From Streptomyces sclerotialus (lineage in GTDB: Bacteria > Actinomycetota > Actinomycetes > Streptomycetales > Streptomycetaceae), in the NCBI RefSeq assembly GCF_040907265.1, contig NZ_JBFOHP010000002.1, positions 7,006,001-7,070,000 on the forward strand: 64,000 bases of DNA, in the 5' to 3' direction. A program made the translations under genes and the position numbers. A model generated the notes under the pieces. The model was not told where the DNA came from, searched no databases, and saw only the letters and a program-made list of their open reading frames with translations. Below, one piece after another: positions 47,449-55,170 of the stretch (within the stretch, counting starts at the first letter, position 1; each line of letters starts with the position of its first letter).

Positions 47449-48861
47449 ATGCCCGCACCAGCTACCAGCTCCGCTCAGACACCCGTCAATCCGCGGTCCC
47501 GCGTGCTCATCGCCAGCCTCATCGGCACGACGATCGAGTTCTACGACTTCTACGTCTACGCGACCGCCGCCGTTCTGGTCTTCCCCCAGCTCTTCTTCCC
47601 GAGCAGCGACCCGACGACGGCTCTGCTCTCGTCCTTCGCGGTGTTCGGCGCGGCGATGGTCGCCCGCCCGATCGGCGCCGTCTTCTTCGGCCACCTCGGC
47701 GACCGGCTCGGCCGCAAGGGCACGCTGGTGGTCTCGCTCCTCACCATGGGCATCGCCACCTTCCTCATCGGCGTCCTGCCCACGTACGCGCAGGCCGGCT
47801 GGGTGGCCACCGCGCTGCTGGTACTGATGCGGATCGCGCAGGGCTTCGCGCTCGGCGGCGAGTGGAGCGGCGCGGCGCTGGTCGCCACCGAGAACGCGCC
47901 CAACGGCAAGCGCGCCCTGTACGGCACCTTCCCGCAGCTGGGCGCCCCGCTCGGCTTCATCATCGGCAACGGCCTCTTCCTGATCATCGGCGCGCTGCTG
48001 CCGTCCGCCGCGGGCGCCGACCCCTCCCAGCCCTCCGAGGCCTTCCTCGGCTGGGGCTGGCGCATCCCGTTCCTGTTCTCCGCCGTGATGGTCGCCATCG
48101 GCATGTGGGTGCGGATGCGGCTGGTCGAGTCGACCGTCTTCGCCAAGACCCGCGAGTCCGGCCTGGTGCGGAAGCTGCCGCTGGTCACCGTCTTCCGCAG
48201 CCACTGGAAGCAGCTGATCCTCGGCACCTTCGCCATGCTGGCGACCTACGTGCTCTTCTACCTGATGACCACGTTCTCGCTGAGCTACGGCCGGACCCCG
48301 AAGGACGCCGCCGTGCCGGGTCTCGGCTACAGCTACACCACGTTCGTCCTGATGATGATCTTCGGTGTGCTGTTCTTCGCCGTGTTCACCCTGGTTTCCG
48401 GCCCGCTCGCCGACAAGTACGGCCGTCGCACCACCCTGCTCCGGGTCACCGCCGCGATCGTGGTCTTCGGGCTCGTGTGGGTGCCGCTGATCGGCCTGGG
48501 CACGCTGGGCGTGGTGCTGTGGCTGGTGCTCGGCTTCACGCTGATGGGCATGACCTTCGGTCCGATGGGTGCCCTCCTGCCGGAGCTCTTCCCGACCAGC
48601 GTGCGCTACACCGGCTCCGGCATCGCCTACAACGTCAGCTCGATCCTCGGCGCGGCCGTCGCCCCGTTCATCGCGGTCGCCCTCTGGGAGGCCGGCGACG
48701 GCTCCCCGTGGCTGGTCGGTGGCTACCTCTCCGTCATGGCCGTACTGACCCTGATCGCCCTGGCGATCAGCAAGGAGACCCGGAACGTCTCCCTGGACGA
48801 CGGCGAGACCCCCACCCCCGATCAGGACACGACCCCCGCCGCCGCTTCCTCCATTTCCTGA
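47449..48861 (+). CDS. MHS-family major facilitator transporter
   Basis: 470 aa, twelve likely membrane helices. IGTTIEFYDFYVYATAAVLVF is the MHS N-terminal signature, and GHLGDRLGRKGTL and DKYGRRTTLLR are the two MFS loop motifs. GEWSGAALVATENAP is also conserved. The family imports alpha-ketoglutarate, proline/betaine or shikimate by proton symport; the substrate is not assignable. ATG 47449 has only a weak ribosome site. A 14-bp hairpin follows. Confidence 0.92.
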   Translation: MPAPATSSAQTPVNPRSRVLIASLIGTTIEFYDFYVYATAAVLVFPQLFFPSSDPTTALLSSFAVFGAAMVARPIGAVFFGHLGDRLGRKGTLVVSLLTMGIATFLIGVLPTYAQAGWVATALLVLMRIAQGFALGGEWSGAALVATENAPNGKRALYGTFPQLGAPLGFIIGNGLFLIIGALLPSAAGADPSQPSEAFLGWGWRIPFLFSAVMVAIGMWVRMRLVESTVFAKTRESGLVRKLPLVTVFRSHWKQLILGTFAMLATYVLFYLMTTFSLSYGRTPKDAAVPGLGYSYTTFVLMMIFGVLFFAVFTLVSGPLADKYGRRTTLLRVTAAIVVFGLVWVPLIGLGTLGVVLWLVLGFTLMGMTFGPMGALLPELFPTSVRYTGSGIAYNVSSILGAAVAPFIAVALWEAGDGSPWLVGGYLSVMAVLTLIALAISKETRNVSLDDGETPTPDQDTTPAAASSIS

Positions 48862-48865
48862 GCCG

Positions 48866-48915
48866 GCACCGCCCGTCGTATGGATCGCTGCCTCGGTCGG
48901 AACGACGGGCGGTGC
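48866..48915 (+). terminator. Hairpin terminator after the MHS transporter
   Basis: GCACCGCCCGTCGT and ACGACGGGCGGTGC form a perfect 14-bp stem around a 22-base loop, five bases after the stop. It marks the left edge of the putative defence island. Confidence 0.78.
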
Positions 48916-48987
48916 AAACCGAACTGGTCGTGGTGAAGCGCCGGCTCGGTACGTCGCACCGACCACCGCAGGCTAAACTTTCGCCAC

Positions 48988-50358
48988 ATGACCAGCTCGG
49001 ACGTAGGCGCTCGATTCCTTGAGAATCCGTATATTCTGGACCTTTTTGCCGGTCCGGGTGGTCTTGACGTAGCCGCGCACATGCTCGACGTCCCCTCACT
49101 CGGGATCGAGTGGGACAAGGATGCCTGCGAGACGCGTTACAAGGCCGGACTCCGCACATGGCATGCGGACGTCAGTGCCGTGCGTCGCGACAGGTTCGAG
49201 GAGCTGCCCAAGGAACTGAACGTGCTGGCCGGCGGTCCGCCGTGTCAGACGTACTCGGTGGCCGGCAGCGGTGCGGGGCGTAAGGCCCTGGCGAAGGTGG
49301 AAGAGCTCGTCGATGCGTTGATGGTGCAGCGTGTCGCGGAGGACGAGATCGACAAGCGGCTGGAGGAGCTGCAGGAGAAGGGCGGCGATCCCAGGACCGC
49401 TCTGGTCCTGGAACCCCTCCGGTACGCGATCAAGGCACTCGGTAGTCCGAACCGCGAGGGGCGACCGTTCGACGTGATCGTCCTGGAGCAGGTACCCCAG
49501 GTCAAGGCTCTCTGGGACGTCTACAAGAAGGCCTTGGAGGTAGGTCTGCCCGGCCCGGGCGGGAGGCTGTTCCGGTACAAGGTCGCCAAGGTCAAGACCT
49601 TGCACACCGAGGCATACGGTGTCCCCCAGACCCGTCGCCGTACGATCCTCATCGCGCGGCTCGACGAGCACGGCACCCCTCCGCTTCCGGGCCCCACTCA
49701 CCACACCTACAACCCGCACAGGCCGAAGCAGGGCGGCCCCGAGGACGAAGAGGCAGTGGCACAGGCCCTCCAGCTGCCGATGGAGGAGGGCGACAAGTCG
49801 CCCGAGCCCTGGGTCTCGATGGGGAAAGTGCTCAGGGCGACGAAGCAACGCCCGGAAGGCAGGAAGTCCTCCTTCGAGATCGTGTCGAACTACGGCAGTG
49901 GCGGTGATCCGAAGAAGCGTGGGATCCGTACGGACCGCCAACCGTCGTTCACCGTCACGGGGAAGGTCTCCCGCAACGCGGTTCGGCACCCGGACGGCAC
50001 CCCGCACCACCCGGACCGCCTGACCATCCCCGAGGCCGGCATACTCCAGACCTTCCCGCCCAACTACCCCTGGTCGGGAAACGACAAGTCGCAGCAGGTG
50101 GGCAATGCCGTTCCCCCGTTGTTCGGCATGCACGTGCTCGCGGCGGCGCTGGCTCTGCCGCTCCCGCCGGAGGAGAAGCTGCGGGAGAACTGGCCCGAGT
50201 TCGACGACGAGGAACGCGCCACTCTCCGGAAGGAGGGCTGCGGAGCTCCGGACGGCTGTGGCCCCGACTGCCCGCCCAAGAATCAGCCCTCCCCGTCGTC
50301 CTCCTCCGACTCCTCCCGTCCCCGTACCGGCGCGTCCGCGAAGAGATCGGTGAAGTAG
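48988..50358 (+). CDS. DNA cytosine-5 methyltransferase
   Basis: 456 aa. Motif I LDLFAGPGGLD, motif IV with catalytic Cys86 in AGGPPCQTYS, motif VI as LEQVP rather than the commoner ENV, motif VIII QTRRR and motif X VGNAVPP are present. The target domain lies about residues 230-340. The last 40 residues are Ser/Pro/Arg-rich. No cognate restriction nuclease is adjacent, so it is more likely a self-marking enzyme of the following defence genes. Its last 76 bases overlap the convergent gene's end. Confidence 0.93.
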   Translation: MTSSDVGARFLENPYILDLFAGPGGLDVAAHMLDVPSLGIEWDKDACETRYKAGLRTWHADVSAVRRDRFEELPKELNVLAGGPPCQTYSVAGSGAGRKALAKVEELVDALMVQRVAEDEIDKRLEELQEKGGDPRTALVLEPLRYAIKALGSPNREGRPFDVIVLEQVPQVKALWDVYKKALEVGLPGPGGRLFRYKVAKVKTLHTEAYGVPQTRRRTILIARLDEHGTPPLPGPTHHTYNPHRPKQGGPEDEEAVAQALQLPMEEGDKSPEPWVSMGKVLRATKQRPEGRKSSFEIVSNYGSGGDPKKRGIRTDRQPSFTVTGKVSRNAVRHPDGTPHHPDRLTIPEAGILQTFPPNYPWSGNDKSQQVGNAVPPLFGMHVLAAALALPLPPEEKLRENWPEFDDEERATLRKEGCGAPDGCGPDCPPKNQPSPSSSSDSSRPRTGASAKRSVK

Positions 50359-51185
50359 TCCACCAGCGTGCTCACGGAGAGTTCCGGCGCGCGTTCCTCC
50401 TCGGGACCGGTCGGGAGCGTGTTCCGTGACACCTGGCGGGCGGTCTCGGCCTCGTCGATCCAGGCGAGCAGCGAACGGGACTCACGCTCGGCGTCGGGAG
50501 CGATCACGTCGTACATCAGCGTCGCGGCGGAGGCGTTGACGGCTCCCACCAGGGCGTTGACCTCACGGCCGGTGGTGATGACCCCTTTCGCGACCAGCCG
50601 GACGATCGCCTGGGCGGTGGGCCGGTGGTTGATCACGGACATGCGCAGAGCGGTGTTCAGAATGTCCTGGTTGCCGCAGGCAGTGACCACGGGGCCGTAG
50701 TCCGAGCCGTCACGGAAGAGCTCGGCTGCCCACCACAGGCGGGCGAAGGCCTGCTTGTGGTACTGCCCCCGAAAGCGTTCGGTCACCACCTTGGCGACCT
50801 TGCCGTCCTTGGGTTCCGGCAGATGCCGCCAGACCACGTAATCGGGGGCCACGCCGAGGGCGAGGTAGTTCCAGAGGCCGGGCTCGGCCGCCTCACGGCG
50901 GGTGAGGCGGAGAGCCGCGTGCAGGCGAGGAGCGAGCCAGGCGTCGGCCTGAGTGGCCTTGAGACCGTTGCTCCGGCAGTAGGCCATGGCGTCCTCGGCC
51001 AGGTCCCGGACCGGCCGCAGGTCGCCGCGCCGTTCCGTGTGCGGCAGCGGTTCGGTGACCTGGTTGAGTTTGATGCTCTGCACCTCCTCGCGGCCGGTGA
51101 GCAGTCCTTCGGTGAGGAGTTCTGCCACTTCGGCGTTGGGGAGCAGCGCGAGGCGCTCCGGGAGGTGCTCGGGCCGGCCGGTCAT
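50283..51185 (-). CDS. Unrecognised 300-aa island protein
   Basis: 300 aa, soluble, with an acidic C-terminus (EESEEDDGEG). DUF6339 is a possible assignment from memory that I could not check. Contains CRSNGLKATQADAWLAPRLH, then WNYLALGVAPDYVVWRHLPEP and GQYHKQAFARLWWAAELFRDG. No catalytic motif is obvious. Its ATG overlaps the previous stop (ATGA) in a three-gene minus-strand operon led by an XRE-GHKL ATPase. Its end overlaps the methyltransferase by 76 bases. Confidence 0.7.
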   Translation of the reverse strand: MTGRPEHLPERLALLPNAEVAELLTEGLLTGREEVQSIKLNQVTEPLPHTERRGDLRPVRDLAEDAMAYCRSNGLKATQADAWLAPRLHAALRLTRREAAEPGLWNYLALGVAPDYVVWRHLPEPKDGKVAKVVTERFRGQYHKQAFARLWWAAELFRDGSDYGPVVTACGNQDILNTALRMSVINHRPTAQAIVRLVAKGVITTGREVNALVGAVNASAATLMYDVIAPDAERESRSLLAWIDEAETARQVSRNTLPTGPEEERAPELSVSTLVDYFTDLFADAPVRGREESEEDDGEG

Positions 51186-52186
51186 GCGTCGTCCCCCTGC
51201 GTGAGTCGTTCCAGGTCGCGGATGGTGGTGGAGAGCGTTCGGGGGATGCCTGCGCGTCGGGAGGCGGCGAAATGGATGCGGGACTGGAGCGCCCCCCAGC
51301 CGGTGGCGGAGACGCCTGCCCGGGCCGCGTGGACCTCGCGCAGAGCATCCTCCGGGGCGCGTTCGGGGTACATGTCGGGGAGCATCTCCCGCAGCACGTC
51401 ACCCTGCCAGCCGTGCGGGAACAGCGGGGTGCCGTCCTCCTCGATCTCCAGGTCGCCGACGGCCGAGTGGAAGACTGCCGTCCAGACCTCGGAGCACATC
51501 TGGGCGAGGAGGAGTTCCCGGACGGTCTTCTCCGCGCCGTTGCCGCCGTCCGCACCGATCAGGTCGCCGAGCCCGTCGAAGTCGGTGTTGACACGTACGA
51601 CAGGGATCCGTCCGGTGGTGTCGACCAGCCAGGGGGAGTCCTTGAAGCGCTGAAGTCGGCTCGCTCCGGAGGCGAAGCCGACCATCTTGACATCGAGTTC
51701 ACGGGCGAGCGAGGGAGCGGCCTCGACGACGTCGACGAACCACTCCGCGTCGGAGGTGGCGATCACCCGGCCGGGGACGCCGTCCACGGTGGCGACGACG
51801 TGTACGGCGAGGGACGCACGGTCGAGGAGGTCGCAGCGGTGGATGTACAGCTCGGCGGTCCGTTCGCGGTCGTCGACGGAGACCGAGGAAAACTCCACGG
51901 CTGTGCGGGTGTTGGTGGCGCGCTCGGTGAGCACCGCCACGACCTTGACGTCCTGCCAGGGGCCTGTGGGGTCCAACGCCTTGGCCGGGAGGCCGGCGAA
52001 GAGACGGAGTCGCGCCTCGACCCAGTCGGGACGGTCCTCGTCGGGCCCGAGGGCCACGACGCGCTCGACGGTGGAGACGTACTTGCTCTCCACGTCCTCC
52101 CAAGGTTCGCCCTCGGCCTTGAGCTGGGCGCTCTCGACGCGCCAGGACACATTGCCGCTGAGCCGCCGGTAGGGGTAGACCTTCAC
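51182..52186 (-). CDS. Unrecognised 334-aa island protein
   Basis: 334 aa, soluble, mixed alpha/beta by eye. GTG 52186 follows GGGGGAGC and overlaps the ATPase gene stop (GTGA). Longer upstream frames are shadows of the ATPase gene. The N-terminal half (RLSGNVSWRVESAQLK to LYIHRCDLLDRASLAVHVV) is beta-rich. The C-terminal half is helical and ends in RRAGIPRTLSTTIRDLERLT. No family recognised. Coupling on both sides implies a fixed stoichiometric role with its neighbours. Confidence 0.7.
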   Translation of the reverse strand: MKVYPYRRLSGNVSWRVESAQLKAEGEPWEDVESKYVSTVERVVALGPDEDRPDWVEARLRLFAGLPAKALDPTGPWQDVKVVAVLTERATNTRTAVEFSSVSVDDRERTAELYIHRCDLLDRASLAVHVVATVDGVPGRVIATSDAEWFVDVVEAAPSLARELDVKMVGFASGASRLQRFKDSPWLVDTTGRIPVVRVNTDFDGLGDLIGADGGNGAEKTVRELLLAQMCSEVWTAVFHSAVGDLEIEEDGTPLFPHGWQGDVLREMLPDMYPERAPEDALREVHAARAGVSATGWGALQSRIHFAASRRAGIPRTLSTTIRDLERLTQGDDA

Positions 52187-54327
52187 GCCTGCTCCCCCTT
52201 TCCGCTGCGGAGTTCGACGACGAGCCCGGTGAGTTGGGCCCGGACCGGGTGGCGGGACACATCGGTGACGCCTCGGAAGACGACCTTGCGGCTGCCGGGG
52301 GACAGGTGCAGGGACCCGTCGACGACCTCGCAGCCGCTGACGGCGACGAGGTCCTTCCAGGGCGCGGCGGGACGCGGGCCGGAGCGCACGTCGAACTTGG
52401 CGATCGGCGTGACCGGACGGTCCGTGTCGACGCCCGGCGACACCCGCAGGTCGACGGTGACCGACCAGGCTCCGGTGTTGTCGATCAACGCGTCCACGTT
52501 GTCCAGTTCGGGCAGGGCCGCAGTACCGGCCGGGCGCGCCTTCTTCGTGCCGCCGCCCACCTTGAGCCGGCCGGCGATCTTGGCCTCGCCCCCGCTGCGG
52601 CGCTTGGCCCGCGGCACGGCGACCAGATCGCGCACCGCGCTGTTGGCAGCGGTGGTCATGGCGGCGATGCGTCGGTGGGCCGAGGGCGAGTAGGTGAGGC
52701 GGAGTTCTTCGGTCTGGCCCCACTTGTTGTGCTCGGGTGGCTCGGAGGCGCGGAGGAACTCCTCGGCGGCCTCGGCGCCGGGGGCGTCCTCACCGGCCGC
52801 GCGGCCGGTGAGAAGGATGGCCTGGAAGGGGTTGGTGCCGATCGGAACGTTGGTGACGGCGCTGTCCTTGACGGTCATACGGTTGCCCCGCATGGAGACC
52901 AGCCGATTGGGGCGGCCGTCGGCGTCCTCGGCGTGGGTGACCAGGAGCACCGCCTCGTGGGGCACACCGCCGCGTACCTGACCGCCGTGGAGGGGCACGT
53001 TCAGCTGCACGGAGGCGCGGGCGACCTGTCCGGGGCCGGTGAGACGGTCGACGGTGTCACCCTCCAGAAAGGCACGCAGGGCGCGGGTCCGGGAGGGCTG
53101 TGTGACGACCGGATCCACACGCTCCTCGGCAATGAGGACTTCATCGTTCCGGTAGGTGCGAACGGACGCTTCGAGATGCGGCTTGTGGACGCCGCCGCCG
53201 GTCATCGCCGCCCAGAAGTTGCGGCCCAGCGCGTCGACGAGTCGGGCGTGCATGCGGTGGATGGAGTCGTCGTCCTCGGGGCTCTCCTCCTCGTCGAAGG
53301 TGCCGGTGACGGGCGCCAGGCTGGCGACGTCGTGGGCGCCGACGATGAGGAAGGAGGTCCCGGGGGCCGCGCTCTCGCGGGTGAGGCGGAGCTTTTCGAC
53401 GGTCTCCTCGTCGGCCCACCAGGAGCGGGCCACGTCGGCGGACCTGGCGTCCGGGTCAGGACGCCCGAACCAGGCCGGGCCCGCGAATTCCTGGCCGTCG
53501 ACCTCGCGCCAGGGGAGGTCGAGCCGGCCGATCAGACGGCGCTCGGTGCGCCCCTCGTGGGGTTCGGAAAGGGTGGAATTGATCAGCACGAGGCCCAGCC
53601 GGCTGGTGGCCCAGAGCGTGGCCTTGCCCAGACCGTACGAGCCGCCTGCCCCGGGGCCCTTCTTGTGACTGTCGAGCTGTCGGCGGACGACGGCGGCGAA
53701 GAGTCCGTTGTCGTAGTCTCCGCCGGTCAGGCCGGTGGCGTTGTAGTCGTCGACGCGGAGCAGTACCAGGCGGTCGTGCTGGTACATGTCACGCAGTCCG
53801 GCGGCGATCGTGCGCGAGACCTTGCCCTGCTTGCCGTTCTCGGCGGTGAGCGCCTCGTAGTGCGGGAGCAGCCGCTCCCAGTCGACGGCTTCGCGGAAGC
53901 GGGCAAGGGCCTCGCCGGTCAGTTCGTGAAGGGTGTACCGGACCCGGACGGGCTCGGCGGGGTCCAGGCGCGCGTCGAGACTGTTCTGGGTGGCCTCGCG
54001 GGCGAGGACCGAGACGTCGGCTTCGAAGGCGAATGCGGCGGCGTTGCCGTACTCGCGGCCGCCGTCGGCGTGGGCGGGGCGGTGGTACCAGGAGACGGGT
54101 AGTCCTACCTGGGCGTCGGCGCTGCGGGTGTGGATGGTTTCCAGGTCGGTTCGGAGCACCTCGGCGATGCGCCGGATGGTCTCGTCCCGGGGGACCGAGC
54201 GGCCCACGATCCAGGCCGAGACGGCGGCTCGGGTCATGCCCAGCTCCTCCGCCAGATCGGTCTGGCTCTTCCTGGCGTTCTTGAGCTGGCGTGCCAGCCA
54301 GGGGCCGAAGCCCTCAGCCGCCTCCAT
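52183..54327 (-). CDS. XRE helix-turn-helix fused to GHKL (Hsp90-like) ATPase
   Basis: 714 aa from ATG 54327; GTG 54360 and GTG 54396 are in frame, but the latter would place the start inside a palindromic operator. Residues 10-60 form an XRE HTH (SQTDLAEELGMTRAAVSAWIVGRS). Residues from about 105 form a GHKL ATPase with N-box EATQNSLDAR and G-box GSYGLGKATLW. The large C-terminus is unrecognised. It heads the minus-strand trio. A DNA-binding ATPase next to helicases suggests sensing or gating in defence. Confidence 0.8.
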   Translation of the reverse strand: MEAAEGFGPWLARQLKNARKSQTDLAEELGMTRAAVSAWIVGRSVPRDETIRRIAEVLRTDLETIHTRSADAQVGLPVSWYHRPAHADGGREYGNAAAFAFEADVSVLAREATQNSLDARLDPAEPVRVRYTLHELTGEALARFREAVDWERLLPHYEALTAENGKQGKVSRTIAAGLRDMYQHDRLVLLRVDDYNATGLTGGDYDNGLFAAVVRRQLDSHKKGPGAGGSYGLGKATLWATSRLGLVLINSTLSEPHEGRTERRLIGRLDLPWREVDGQEFAGPAWFGRPDPDARSADVARSWWADEETVEKLRLTRESAAPGTSFLIVGAHDVASLAPVTGTFDEEESPEDDDSIHRMHARLVDALGRNFWAAMTGGGVHKPHLEASVRTYRNDEVLIAEERVDPVVTQPSRTRALRAFLEGDTVDRLTGPGQVARASVQLNVPLHGGQVRGGVPHEAVLLVTHAEDADGRPNRLVSMRGNRMTVKDSAVTNVPIGTNPFQAILLTGRAAGEDAPGAEAAEEFLRASEPPEHNKWGQTEELRLTYSPSAHRRIAAMTTAANSAVRDLVAVPRAKRRSGGEAKIAGRLKVGGGTKKARPAGTAALPELDNVDALIDNTGAWSVTVDLRVSPGVDTDRPVTPIAKFDVRSGPRPAAPWKDLVAVSGCEVVDGSLHLSPGSRKVVFRGVTDVSRHPVRAQLTGLVVELRSGKGEQA

Positions 54328-54388
54328 GTCCCACCCGCTTCCGTTCGTATCCCTCTTCACTGGGCGAGTCCCACGGTACAGCACCGCT

Positions 54389-54427
54389 GTTGACACGCTG
54401 GAACTCTTGTCAACGGTTCTTTGACAA
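54389..54427. promoter_or_regulatory. Palindromic operator upstream of the XRE-ATPase gene
   Basis: GTTGACA (54389-54395) and TGTCAAC (54408-54414) form a perfect inverted repeat with a 12-base spacer, and a third half-site TTGACAA lies at 54421-54427. TTGACA also matches -35 elements on both strands. Probably the binding site of the adjacent XRE domain. Confidence 0.65.
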
Positions 54428-54877
54428 GCGGGTCTCCTGGCTCGGGTGCTGTGTGAAGTGGTTCAAAAGCGGAACTCGAAGTTCCGTCCTATTCGTGCCG
54501 GAATTCTCCGGAAAAGCCTGCTGGGGCGAGCGTGAGAACGGGTCGACAACGCCTCTTGCGTCCCAGCGATGTTCATGGTTGAGTTTCGCTTCGGTAGTCC
54601 CGGTAGCAACCGCGGCAACCCCCGTACCCAAGGGGACAGCTGCATCTCTTTTCCCTTCCGTCACCTCCGGCACAGGCGGCGGACAGGGAACCTGGTTCCT
54701 CCTGCGCTCGGGGCGGCCTGTACGACGCACCGCCTTGCAAAGCCCGAGGAAAACTTTTCTCCATTCGTTCGTCGGTTCTCTTCCGGGGAATTCCGGACGG
54801 TCTGTTTTTCTCCTCCGCACCACCTCGCACCATTTCCTCGTGACTGTTTCCACGAAAGCGAAAGCGCAGGTACCCCG
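54428..54877. promoter_or_regulatory. Regulatory region between divergent island operons
   Basis: About 450 bases, lower in GC than the flanks, without coding bias. Palindromes: GGAACT-CGA-AGTTCC (54471-54485) and GGAACC-T-GGTTCC (54687-54699). A near-identical 16-base element, CCGGAATTCTCCGGAA at 54498-54513, recurs inverted at 54781-54796 (15/16). Probably carries promoters for both operons. Confidence 0.55.
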
Positions 54878-55132
54878 GTGTCCTCGAAGAAGTCCCCGCT
54901 CGACCACATGCGCATGGTCGTCCAGCAGTACGACCAGCTCTCGACCGACCCTCAGGCTCAGCAGGCCTATCTCGATGTCATGGGTCTCGATCACGGCATG
55001 GTCGCCGCCTACCGCGACGTCCTCCTGAACACCGACGCCCGGAAGTCCGCGCCCCGCCCGGCCCGGAACCCGATCGGCCGCCAGCGCGTCGCCACCATCA
55101 CCGTCACGTTCACCGTGCGGCTCTCCTGCTGA
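54878..55132 (+). CDS. Small unrecognised protein at the head of the helicase operon
   Basis: 84 aa. GTG 54878 has CAGG eight bases upstream. The sequence is helical in its first 50 residues (SPLDHMRMVVQQYDQL, PQAQQAYLDVMGLD, MVAAYRDVLLNTD) and ends in a basic, beta-prone tail (RQRVATITVTFTVRLSC). Longer upstream frames lack coding bias. It ends 38 bases before the large ATPase-helicase gene and probably is co-transcribed. No family recognised; a role as regulator or accessory subunit is inference. Confidence 0.6.
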   Translation: MSSKKSPLDHMRMVVQQYDQLSTDPQAQQAYLDVMGLDHGMVAAYRDVLLNTDARKSAPRPARNPIGRQRVATITVTFTVRLSC

Positions 55133-55170
55133 CCTCATCACCGACCGTCGTCTCCTCCTCTTGTACCGAA

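Noticed and set aside
48988..50358. Type II restriction-modification system
   Set aside because: Only the methyltransferase was found; none of the neighbouring proteins shows a nuclease motif that I can see.
52187..52723. Upstream extension of the 334-aa island protein
   Set aside because: It overlaps the XRE-GHKL ATPase coding region in another frame; GTG 52186 with its own ribosome site explains the gene.
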